A stretch of DNA of 14,704 bases from the NCBI GenBank assembly GCA_041686235.1, contig JAWLED010000073.1, positions 1 through 14,704 on the forward strand, written 5' to 3'. Positions 7,384 to 14,401 of this stretch are shown piece by piece. Origin of the DNA: JAAAOH01 sp041686235 (GTDB lineage Bacteria > Spirochaetota > Spirochaetia > DSM-27196 > PWMO01). Under the pieces are notes generated by a model. It made no database searches and had not been told where the DNA came from. It saw only the letters and a program-made list of their open reading frames with translations. Within the stretch, counting starts at the first letter, position 1. Every line of letters begins with the position of its first letter. The translations under genes and the position numbers were made by a program.

Positions 7384-7399
7384 ACTAAAGAACTTTAGT
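7384..7399. promoter_or_regulatory. Inverted repeat, probable operator of the sugar importer operon
   Basis: ACTAAAG-AA-CTTTAGT is a perfect inverted repeat with 7-bp arms. Its centre lies about 80 bp upstream of the transcription start predicted from the promoter at 7440-7468, which suits an activator or a distal repressor site. CTTTAG occurs again at 7408-7413 and 7498-7503, and ACTAAAG at 6082-6088. Confidence 0.45.
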
Positions 7400-7439
7400 T
7401 TTACCCCTTTAGGACACCTCACGCCGACAGTGATTTTCC

Positions 7440-7468
7440 TTTACAACCCCAAAACGTCGTGTTATCAT
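7440..7468 (+). promoter_or_regulatory. Sigma70-type promoter of the sugar importer operon
   Basis: TTTACA (7440-7445) and TATCAT (7463-7468) are separated by exactly 17 bp, and each matches its consensus at five of six positions. The predicted start near 7475 gives a leader of about 29 nt containing AAGGAGGT (7489-7496). This is the best promoter match in the window. Confidence 0.6.
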
Positions 7469-7503
7469 AAATCAGCACTAAAAAACTTAAGGAGGTGCTT
7501 TAG

Positions 7504-8553
7504 ATGAAAAGGCTTCTTACGATTGCAGTACTCTTGGTCTTTCTGGTGGGCATGACGTTTGCCGGCGGCCAAGGTGAAGAGGAAGGCGCTCAAACCGACG
7601 AAGACGCCGAGTACGAGATTGCCATGGTGGTTAAGCTCGAAGGTGTCGCATGGTTTGACAACATGCGCCTCGGTATCGAGGAATTCAATGAAGAACATCC
7701 TGAGGTCAACGCATACCAGGTGGGCGCTGATACGGCCGACCCGGCAGCACAGGTTGCGCTTGTTGAGGACCTCATTGCCCAGGGCGTTGACGCGATCCTC
7801 GTTGTGCCGAACGACCCGGAGTCGCTCCAGCCGGTCTTTGAGCGCGCCAATGAAGAAGGCATTCTGACACTCACCCACGAGGCCTCGAACCAGCAGCAGG
7901 TCAGCTTCGACGTCGAAGCCTTCGACAACACCGAATACGGTCGCCATATGGCGGAAGTCATGGCCGAGGACATAGGTGGAGACGGCGTGTGGCAGCCCTT
8001 TGTCGGTCACCTTACATCGACCACCCACAACGAATGGGTAGACGGCGAGCAAGAAATGCTCGAAGAGAATTATCCCGACATCGAGCAGGCCACCGACCGC
8101 ATCGAGGAAGAAGAGAATCAGCAGGTCGCATACGAGAAGACACTCGAGCTCTTGCAGACCTATCCCGACCTCGAGGCCGTCATGGGAAGCGCAATGAGCA
8201 CTGTTCCGGGCGCCGCTCAGGCAATTACCGAACAAGGCCTTATCGGTGAGGTTGCCGCATATGGCACGTGCCTCCCGTCTGTGGCAGGCGATTACATCGA
8301 AAGTGGTGCGGCAAGGTCCATCCATTTCTGGGTACCCGCCGACGCCGGCTATGTAACGGCGAATGTTGCCTATAAGCTGCTCCAGGGTGAAGAGATCGAA
8401 GAAGGTATGGATCTCGGCCGACCCGGTTACGAAAGCATCACTATCGAGGAAAATGAGCACGGAACACCCGTTATCTATGGCCAGGCATGGCGCGATGTAA
8501 ACGAAGACAACCTCGATGAGTGGAAAGACGAAGACGGCGACTATACGCTGTAA
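7504..8553 (+). CDS. Sugar ABC transporter periplasmic substrate-binding protein (LsrB/RhaS-like)
   Basis: This protein captures a sugar or sugar-like ligand outside the inner membrane and delivers it to the permeases encoded downstream. The 349-aa product has a Sec signal peptide (KR, then hydrophobic residues 4-19) with likely cleavage after A20 (TFA-GGQGEEE). No lipobox cysteine is present, so it is probably a free periplasmic protein. The mature part is a Peripla_BP_4 fold and is very rich in Glu and Asp. It resembles LsrB/RhaS-type proteins: KLEGVAWFDNM near the start, YPDLEAVMGSAMSTVPGAAQA in the middle, and a FWVPADAGYVTANVAYKLL segment. By eye, the AI-2-contacting residues of E. coli LsrB, other than the N-terminal Lys, are not kept, so an AI-2 role is unlikely. 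The start is fixed by AAGGAGGT seven nt upstream. A terminator separates it from the ATPase. Confidence 0.92.
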   Translation: MKRLLTIAVLLVFLVGMTFAGGQGEEEGAQTDEDAEYEIAMVVKLEGVAWFDNMRLGIEEFNEEHPEVNAYQVGADTADPAAQVALVEDLIAQGVDAILVVPNDPESLQPVFERANEEGILTLTHEASNQQQVSFDVEAFDNTEYGRHMAEVMAEDIGGDGVWQPFVGHLTSTTHNEWVDGEQEMLEENYPDIEQATDRIEEEENQQVAYEKTLELLQTYPDLEAVMGSAMSTVPGAAQAITEQGLIGEVAAYGTCLPSVAGDYIESGAARSIHFWVPADAGYVTANVAYKLLQGEEIEEGMDLGRPGYESITIEENEHGTPVIYGQAWRDVNEDNLDEWKDEDGDYTL

Positions 8554-8587
8554 ACCGTCGCTATGTTCAAGATCAATTGATTCAAAT

Positions 8588-8618
8588 GGCCGGGGCAACG
8601 CTGCCCCGGTCACTTTTT
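8588..8618 (+). terminator. Intra-operon rho-independent terminator after the binding protein
   Basis: CCGGGGCA (8590-8597) pairs perfectly with TGCCCCGG (8602-8609) around a four-base loop, extendable by two pairs, and TTTTT follows at 8614-8618. It lies 34 nt after the stop codon. Such a site stabilises the upstream mRNA and lets only part of transcription continue, giving excess binding protein. Confidence 0.8.
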
Positions 8619-8641
8619 CGTAGATGCTCAGGTGTCCGCAC

Positions 8642-8715
8642 TATAATCAGCGGCGTGTACCGTGAACCGGCAGTTCGAAAGTCAGTTGACGGCGCATGTA
8701 GAAGACACGTAGACT
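8642..8715 (+). promoter_or_regulatory. Possible internal promoter for the ATPase-permease genes
   Basis: The 214-bp gap before the ATPase contains TTGACG (8686-8691) and TAGACT (8710-8715), 18 bp apart, about 52 nt before the ATPase start. A perfect TATAAT also occurs at 8642-8647, but without a good -35 box. Either could restart transcription after the terminator. A 10-bp palindrome ATCAATTGAT (8572-8581) lies just before the terminator hairpin. Confidence 0.4.
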
Positions 8716-8767
8716 TATCTTCTGTTGATGTCTCGGCAAAAAGAATCTCGAAGCGGGATGAAAAACT

Positions 8768-10285
8768 ATGACGGATAACTTTCTCGAAGCACGTAGTATT
8801 AGCAAAGCCTACACGGGTGTTCAAGCCCTAGACGAGGTGACATTGAACATTGGTCGCGGGGCTATTCATTGCCTCGTAGGGGAGAACGGCTCAGGCAAGT
8901 CGACGTTAATTAAGATTATCGGCGGTGTCGTCACGCCGGACGGTGGAGAGGTCATTTACAACGGTACATCGTATAGCCATGTGCGTGCTATCGACGCTAT
9001 TCGCGAAGGGGTGCAGATCATTTATCAGGATCTCTCACTCTTTCCTAACCTCAGCGTCGCAGAAAACATCTCTCTGAACCAGATGGTCGAGAAGCAAAAC
9101 AAGGTAATGAACTGGAAAGAGGTTCGCCGGATTGCCGCCGACGCTCTCTCGGAAATCGATGAAGAGCTCGATTTGAATGAGGTGGTCGAGAACTTATCCA
9201 TGGCCAAAAAGCAGGTTGTAGCTATCAGCCGGGCCTTAACTCAAAACGCACAACTTATCGTCATGGACGAGCCGACTTCGGCCTTAACGCGAGAAGAGGT
9301 AGATCATCTCTTTTCCGTCATTCACAAACTAAAGGAAAAGGGAATTGCTACGCTGTTCGTCAGTCACAAGCTAAACGAGGTCTTCGAAATTGCGGAGAGC
9401 GTGACCGTCCTGCGTGACGGCAAAAAGGTCGGCGATTACCCGGCATCCGAGCTCGATAATGATAAACTTACCTATCTCATGACCGGGGAGAAAATCGAGC
9501 CCGAACCGTACACCTATGCTCCCGACACGGGCACCGAAACACCGACCTTGGAAGCGCGTGATCTATCGCGGGAGGGTGAGTTCAAAGACATCAGCTTCAA
9601 ACTCTATCGCGGGGAGATCCTCGGAATCACCGGGCTCATCGGTTCAGGGCGAACCGAGGTTGCACTTTCCCTGTTCGGGCTCACCAATCCCGATAGCGGA
9701 GAGATCCTCATTGAGGGCTCGCCTGTCCACGTTTCAACGCCACGACAAGCGACGAAGTACGGAATTAGCTACCTTCCCGAGGACCGGCTCACACAGGGCA
9801 TATTCCAGCACCAGTCCATAGGCGATAACATTGTCGTCACAATACTGCGAAAGTTTCTCGACAAGTTTGGGCTCCTTCAAACATCGCAAAAGATCGCAAG
9901 TGAGAAGAGTTGGATAGAGCGTCTTTCCATCAAAACACCGTCTCGAAATGCACCTGCAAGCAGCCTCTCGGGTGGAAATCAGCAGCGCGTGGTCATCGCT
10001 AAATGGCTTGCCACCCAGCCCAAGGTCTTTATTCTTGATGGGCCAACAATCGGTATAGATGTCGCCTCGAAGAAGACCATACACCAAACGATTAGAGAGC
10101 TCGCCGAGTCCGGCATGGCCATCATTATGATTTCCGACGAGATCGATGAGGTACTGAAGAACTGTAATCGGGTGCTCGTGATGAACAAGGGACAAATCGC
10201 CGGTGAGTTCGAAACACCATCGGAAGTGAGTGAGGACGAGGTCTTCGAGCTCGTAACAAAAGATACAACCAACGAGGTAGCCTAA
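8768..10285 (+). CDS. Sugar ABC transporter ATP-binding protein with two NBDs (RbsA/MglA/LsrA type)
   Basis: This cytoplasmic ATPase powers sugar import with the two permeases that follow. The 505-aa protein has two fused nucleotide-binding domains. NBD1 has Walker A GENGSGKST (38-46), Q-loop Q87, signature LSMAKKQ (143-149), Walker B LIVMDEPT (163-170) and H200. NBD2 has a Walker A lacking the lysine (GLIGSGRTE 289-297), a canonical signature LSGGNQQ (400-406), FILDGPT (421-427) with Gly in place of the catalytic Glu, and Asp at the switch position (ISDEID). The intact Walker A/B of NBD1 would therefore pair with the intact signature of NBD2, leaving a single working ATP site. A degenerate Walker A in NBD2 is usual for this family; the missing Glu is less usual. 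The ATG at 8768 has only a weak upstream GGGATG. The first permease begins 3 nt after the stop. Confidence 0.94.
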   Translation: MTDNFLEARSISKAYTGVQALDEVTLNIGRGAIHCLVGENGSGKSTLIKIIGGVVTPDGGEVIYNGTSYSHVRAIDAIREGVQIIYQDLSLFPNLSVAENISLNQMVEKQNKVMNWKEVRRIAADALSEIDEELDLNEVVENLSMAKKQVVAISRALTQNAQLIVMDEPTSALTREEVDHLFSVIHKLKEKGIATLFVSHKLNEVFEIAESVTVLRDGKKVGDYPASELDNDKLTYLMTGEKIEPEPYTYAPDTGTETPTLEARDLSREGEFKDISFKLYRGEILGITGLIGSGRTEVALSLFGLTNPDSGEILIEGSPVHVSTPRQATKYGISYLPEDRLTQGIFQHQSIGDNIVVTILRKFLDKFGLLQTSQKIASEKSWIERLSIKTPSRNAPASSLSGGNQQRVVIAKWLATQPKVFILDGPTIGIDVASKKTIHQTIRELAESGMAIIMISDEIDEVLKNCNRVLVMNKGQIAGEFETPSEVSEDEVFELVTKDTTNEVA

Positions 10286-10287
10286 TC

Positions 10288-11310
10288 ATGAAGGACTTCC
10301 TAAAGGGACTTTTCAAACACAATGAAACCTATTTGGCGCTCATTATTATCGTGTTTGCCGGAGTCTTGACGCTCATAAACCCCCAATTCATGAGCTTTAG
10401 AAACATTTTCAGTCTGCTGAAAAACAGCTCGGGCACGGCTATCCTGGCGGTAGGCTTTTTGCTGGTGATTCTCACGGGAAACATCGATGTCTCGTTTCCC
10501 GCTATTGCCATATCCGCGCAGTACATTGCCACTACCACGTTGATAGCCCTCGACTCGAACAGCCTCGCCCTTGCGTTTGCAATAGCAATCGGCATCGGTC
10601 TTCTCTACGGCTCGATCAATGGGTTCTTTGTTACGAAGTTCAAACTTCCCACCCTGATCGTCACATTGGGAACGTTTAACATGTTCCATGGATTCCTCCT
10701 GGAGTTCGTGGGCACCAGATCGATCAACATAGGACAGCTTCCGGATGCAATAAAGGACTTCGGAGACATTAACCTCTTCACCGTTGCCGGCTCCGGTAGC
10801 AACCCGGTCGGGTTCTCCATATTCGTCGGCATCCTCATCGTTGTCCTTCTGCTCACCTTCTTCATCCTCCGTTTTACGCTGCTTGGACGGGGCATCTATG
10901 CAATCGGCGGTGATGCAGAAGCGGCGCGGCGCGCCGGGTTCAACGTCAATCGCATCCAGTTCTTTATCTACATGTACGTTGGCGTGCTTGCCGGCATAAT
11001 GGGCATGCTCCACATTGCACTGATTAACTACGGGAATCCAAACTATATCGTTGATAGCGAGCTCTTGCGCGTTATTGCGTCCGTCGTTCTTGGCGGAGCC
11101 CTCATAACAGGCGGCAAAGGATCGCTAACGGGCACGATGCTCGGAGTCCTCTTGATTGTAACCCTGGAGAAAAACCTGGTTATGATCGGCCTGTCCTCGT
11201 ACTGGCAAGAGTTTTTCGTCGGGCTCATCATAGTCGTAGGCGTCACCATGACGCACGTGCAGGCAAAACTGCAAAGCACCCAGAAAGTCACCATTGTACG
11301 AAGCCACTAA
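10288..11310 (+). CDS. Sugar ABC transporter permease 1 (BPD_transp_2 family)
   Basis: This is an integral inner-membrane subunit forming half of the sugar channel. The 340-aa protein is strongly hydrophobic, with about eight to ten membrane segments by eye. It shows family landmarks of RbsC-like permeases: GNIDVSFPAIA (the counterpart of GGIDLSVG), FVTKFKLPTLIVTLGT, and a cytoplasmic loop 'GGDAEAARRAGFN' that matches the coupling motif contacting the ATPase. LGGALITGGKGSLTGTMLGV near the C-terminus is also typical. The start has a GAGGT about 10 nt upstream, inside the end of the ATPase gene, so translation is probably coupled. The C-terminus is charged and cytoplasmic. Confidence 0.93.
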   Translation: MKDFLKGLFKHNETYLALIIIVFAGVLTLINPQFMSFRNIFSLLKNSSGTAILAVGFLLVILTGNIDVSFPAIAISAQYIATTTLIALDSNSLALAFAIAIGIGLLYGSINGFFVTKFKLPTLIVTLGTFNMFHGFLLEFVGTRSINIGQLPDAIKDFGDINLFTVAGSGSNPVGFSIFVGILIVVLLLTFFILRFTLLGRGIYAIGGDAEAARRAGFNVNRIQFFIYMYVGVLAGIMGMLHIALINYGNPNYIVDSELLRVIASVVLGGALITGGKGSLTGTMLGVLLIVTLEKNLVMIGLSSYWQEFFVGLIIVVGVTMTHVQAKLQSTQKVTIVRSH

Positions 11311-11331
11311 CCCGATAAGGAGACTGAAGTC

Positions 11332-12339
11332 GTGACCGAGAAAAACGCAAACAACCTGATGCTCTTTATTATTTTTCTGGCACTTACGGTTATTATGACC
11401 GTGATGATTCCGGAACGCTTCCTGGCAATCAACAATTTCCGTTCAATGATGAGACAGTTCCCGGAGTACGGGCTCCTTGCACTCGGAATCATGCTCGCCA
11501 TGATAACGGGAGGAATCGACCTGTCCATAGTCGGCATAACGAGTCTGACAGGTGTGGTTGCCGCACAGGTTCTCATACGCCATGCAGAGTCGTCGTTGCC
11601 ATCGGAGCTGTTTGTAGCAGTCGCAGTATTGGCAGCGCTCGGTGTCGCAGTACTGTGCGGGCTTCTCAATGGAATACTTATTACTATTGCCAACGTGCCC
11701 GCGCTCATAGCAACTCTCGGGACAAACAGTGTATTCCTCGGTCTTGCCATCGTATTTACTGAGGGACACGGCATCCGTGGATTCCCCCCCGAGGTTCTGC
11801 TCATTGGAAACGGGCAAGCGCTAGGTGTGCCGGTCCCCTTTCTGATTTTCTTAGGCATCGCGCTGTTCTTGGGGCTCGTGTTGAACCGAACTCGACTCGG
11901 GTTCAATATGGTTATGCTCGGTTCGAGCCCGGTCGTTTCCCAATTCTCAGCCATCAATAACACGTTGGTATTGATCAAAACGCACATAATGATTGCTCTC
12001 CTTGCGGGAACCTCGTCCATCATCATCCTCTCGCGCGTCAACTCTATGCGTCCGGGCTATGGATCGGGCTATCTGTTGTTGGCCATTCTTATCGCAATAC
12101 TCGGAGGAACGAATCCAAACGGCGGTTTCGGCACCGTACTCGGTGTCGGGTTGGGAATCGGTAGTCTCCAAATCCTTACCAGCGGCCTCAACTTCATGGG
12201 CTTCACGCCGTTTTTCCGCAACTTTATTTATGGACTCCTGTTGCTCTTGGTGATGGTCATCAACTATTACCGCCGACAGTATTCCGGGAGGATACTCGTC
12301 CCCAAAGCCGGTGCCGGCACGGAAAGCGGTCAGCAGTAA
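11332..12339 (+). CDS. Sugar ABC transporter permease 2 (BPD_transp_2 family)
   Basis: This is the second membrane subunit; with permease 1 it probably forms a heterodimeric channel, as LsrC-LsrD and RhaP-RhaQ do. The 335-aa product keeps GGIDLSIVGITSLTG, IANVPALIATLGT and LLAILIAILGGTNPNGGFGTVLG. The coupling loop is diverged: the usual G-N-x-x-A-A-x-x-x-G reads GSSPVVSQFSAIN here, so contact with the ATPase may differ between the two halves. A GTG start at 11332 is chosen because AAGGAG (11316-11321) stands in front; the next in-frame ATG would cut into the first membrane segment. It lies 21 nt after permease 1. A 10-bp palindrome AGAACGTTCT (12343-12352) follows the stop codon. Confidence 0.92.
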   Translation: MTEKNANNLMLFIIFLALTVIMTVMIPERFLAINNFRSMMRQFPEYGLLALGIMLAMITGGIDLSIVGITSLTGVVAAQVLIRHAESSLPSELFVAVAVLAALGVAVLCGLLNGILITIANVPALIATLGTNSVFLGLAIVFTEGHGIRGFPPEVLLIGNGQALGVPVPFLIFLGIALFLGLVLNRTRLGFNMVMLGSSPVVSQFSAINNTLVLIKTHIMIALLAGTSSIIILSRVNSMRPGYGSGYLLLAILIAILGGTNPNGGFGTVLGVGLGIGSLQILTSGLNFMGFTPFFRNFIYGLLLLLVMVINYYRRQYSGRILVPKAGAGTESGQQ

Positions 12340-12389
12340 CGGAGAACGTTCTATCTACACAATCGCACGATAAAGGGGAGACAATACCT

Positions 12390-13205
12390 ATGCAGAACAC
12401 ATTGCAACACCTATTCGACGGCAAGAAGAAGCTCATTATCGGAATGGTCCATTTCCCGGCTCTGCCCGGCACGCCGCTGTATGACGATACGAATAGAGGC
12501 ATGAAGCAGATTCGTCAGGTCGTACGAGAAGACGTTCGTGCCCTCCAGGACGGAGGTATCGACGCGATCATGTTCTGTAACGAGAACGACCGGCCGTACA
12601 ACTTCCAAGCCGACTTCGTGACGGTCTCCGCTATGGCCGAAGCGATCGGAGAAATCCGCGATGAAATCAGCGTTCCCTATGGAGTAGATGTCCTGTGGGA
12701 TCCGAAAGCGGCATTGGCCGTCGCGAAGGCCGTTGGAGCGCAGTTTGTTCGAGAGATAGTGTCGGGAACCTACATTTCGGACATGGGACTATGGGACACC
12801 AACGTGGGCGAACTCTACCGCTATCGAAAGCTCATCGATGCAGACCATATTCCGATCCTATTCAACATTTTTGCAGAGTTTGCGTCTCGCCTGGATGCAC
12901 GGCCGCCCGAGGTCATCGCGAAAAGCGTCGCGTTCTCTTCTCTCGCGGACGCAATTCTCGTCTCCGGCCCCATGACCGGCCAGGCCCCGACCGGCGAGTC
13001 GGTTGCGAAGGTCAAGGAAGCGGTGGATGTTCCGGTTTTCGTCAATACCGGACTCAAGACGACAACCGTAGACGATCTTCTCTCGGCCGCCGACGGAGCG
13101 GTGGTGGGTACGAGTCTCAAGAAAGACGGGGTGACGTGGAATCAGGTGGAAGTCGCCCGGGTGCGCGAGCTCATGGAGGCCGTAAACCGAGTACGTGGTA
13201 ACTAG
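12390..13205 (+). CDS. BtpA/SgcQ-family TIM-barrel protein
   Basis: The 271-aa protein matches the BtpA/SgcQ family over its full length: GMVHFPALPGTP (18-29), 'ALQDGGIDAIMFCNENDRPY' (51-70), YGVDVLWDP (97-105), 'SDMGLWDTNVGELYRYR' (130-146) and a late 'GAVVGTSLKKDG' (236-247) like the phosphate-binding end of TIM barrels. Cyanobacterial BtpA is linked to photosystem I assembly, which cannot apply here. SgcQ lies in an E. coli sugar-uptake operon. Being last in a sugar-importer operon, it is more likely an enzyme acting on a phosphorylated sugar or related intermediate; the reaction is unknown. The ATG follows AAGGGGAG. No signal peptide is seen, so it is cytoplasmic. Confidence 0.88.
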   Translation: MQNTLQHLFDGKKKLIIGMVHFPALPGTPLYDDTNRGMKQIRQVVREDVRALQDGGIDAIMFCNENDRPYNFQADFVTVSAMAEAIGEIRDEISVPYGVDVLWDPKAALAVAKAVGAQFVREIVSGTYISDMGLWDTNVGELYRYRKLIDADHIPILFNIFAEFASRLDARPPEVIAKSVAFSSLADAILVSGPMTGQAPTGESVAKVKEAVDVPVFVNTGLKTTTVDDLLSAADGAVVGTSLKKDGVTWNQVEVARVRELMEAVNRVRGN

Positions 13206-13222
13206 CCCCTAACCGGCCCGGC

Positions 13223-13262
13223 CCTCACGGCGTTGCGATGGTAACGCCGTGAGGCTGCTTTT
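13223..13262 (+). terminator. Strong terminator between convergent genes
   Basis: CCTCACGGCGTT (13223-13234) pairs perfectly with AACGCCGTGAGG (13243-13254) around an 8-base loop, 17 nt after the BtpA-family stop codon. TTTT follows at 13259-13262. On the minus strand the hairpin is not followed by T residues, so it mainly ends plus-strand transcription. Confidence 0.85.
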
Positions 13263-13265
13263 CGA

Positions 13266-14339
13266 TTAGAGCAACAGCTCGCCGTCAGCAATCACCCTAG
13301 TGCCGTCGACGAGGACCTCCCCGCCGCGGCGAAGGTCCTTGATGATATCCCAATGTAACGCCGATTGGTTCTTACCGCCGCACTCACTGTAACTTCGCCC
13401 CAGGGCAATGTGGACCGTACCATAGATCTTCTCATCATAGAGAATGTCGTTGCTGATGAAGTCCACGCGTCGGTTTGTTCCGATTCCAAACTCCCCCACC
13501 CGCCGCGAACCTTCGTCCATATCAAGCACGGTAGCAAGAAACGCCGCATTTGTGTCGGCGTGAGCGTCGGCCACCTTGCCCTGTGAAAACTCGAGCCGAA
13601 TACCCTCCATAAGGGTACCCGCAAACACTCCGGGGTCTTCGAACGCTATATAGCCTTCGACCGAGTCTTCCACCGGGGCGGTAAAGAGCTCTCCACCGGG
13701 CATATTGATGTGCCCGTCCTCGCCCACATACTTCCGGCCGGCTGTGGAAAACCGCAGGTCCGTACCGGGCGCTCGAATATGAACTTCGCTGCTACCATCC
13801 AGTTTCTTCCGCTTGGCCTCCAGCTCCACCGCTTCCTGATGCCAGTCGAGAAGCGTCGCCCCGAAGAAGAATTCCATGATCTCGTCGAGACTCCGCTTGG
13901 CCTGCTGCGCAATGGCAGGGGTCGGAACCCGGCAAATGCTCCATTTGGTCTGTTGGGTGCGCAGAGCGGATATCTTGCCCTCCGCCTTGCGGTGTAGGGA
14001 TACTTTCTGTGACTCAATATCGGCAAGCTCGAAGAGGTTGGTGGCTGCTCTGAGATCTATACACACATCCGCCCATTTCATCGCATGGGTGAACAACTCC
14101 GGTTCCCACCCGATCTGTTCTTCCGACCCAGCTCGCAGAAGGTCCCGCTGGAGGTAGGTCGAGTTGAATACCACTTGAGGATAGGCGCCCACCTCAACCG
14201 CTCGCGCGTACACTGCACGCATCAGGGGAAAACTCTCGATTTCCCTCATGATAATAACGCAGCGGTCACCGGCCGTTGTTTCGGTCGAGTAGTCTATCAG
14301 TATTCGTGCAAGCTCCGTCCATCTCTTATCGTAATCCAT
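13266..14339 (-). CDS. M29-family metallo-aminopeptidase
   Basis: This cytoplasmic metal-dependent exopeptidase removes N-terminal residues from peptides. The 357-aa protein has the family landmarks: GTDLRFS (192-198), NMPGGELFTAPVEDSVEG (212-229), GEFGIGTN (282-289), 'GTVHIALGRSY' (307-317) and SALHWDII (326-333). The likely metal ligands E217, E283, H310, H329 and D331 correspond to those of aminopeptidase T/AmpS, so it looks active. I chose the ATG at 14339 because the homologous opening (kW-x-x-x-A-x-x-L-x-x-Y-S-t-x-x-x-x-G-D) starts there and GAGGA lies about nine nt upstream; an ATG at 14384 would add 15 atypical residues. It follows the kinase gene by 62 nt and is probably co-transcribed. 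A direct part in sugar use is not obvious. Confidence 0.92.
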   Translation of the reverse strand: MDYDKRWTELARILIDYSTETTAGDRCVIIMREIESFPLMRAVYARAVEVGAYPQVVFNSTYLQRDLLRAGSEEQIGWEPELFTHAMKWADVCIDLRAATNLFELADIESQKVSLHRKAEGKISALRTQQTKWSICRVPTPAIAQQAKRSLDEIMEFFFGATLLDWHQEAVELEAKRKKLDGSSEVHIRAPGTDLRFSTAGRKYVGEDGHINMPGGELFTAPVEDSVEGYIAFEDPGVFAGTLMEGIRLEFSQGKVADAHADTNAAFLATVLDMDEGSRRVGEFGIGTNRRVDFISNDILYDEKIYGTVHIALGRSYSECGGKNQSALHWDIIKDLRRGGEVLVDGTRVIADGELLL

Positions 14340-14401
14340 CCAGCATTTCCTCGCGCGGGTAATCCGCGCTTTTGTCGTTCTCATCGTCCGCCCATACTCC
14401 G

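Noticed and set aside
7473..7499. Possible hairpin AGCAC...GTGCT enclosing the ribosome site of the binding-protein gene, considered as a riboswitch or thermosensor
   Set aside because: The stem is only five base pairs with a 17-base loop, and the leader is too short for any known riboswitch class.
7504..8553. Considered as an autoinducer-2 receptor (LsrB)
   Set aside because: The fold and order match LsrB, but, by eye, the acidic and proline positions that contact AI-2 are replaced, and no lsrK/lsrF/lsrG-like genes are identified.
7465..8613. 382-codon open frame on the minus strand covering the binding-protein gene
   Set aside because: It mirrors the whole plus-strand gene, which has a signal peptide, family motifs and a ribosome site. 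Its translation looks random and it has no recognisable domain.
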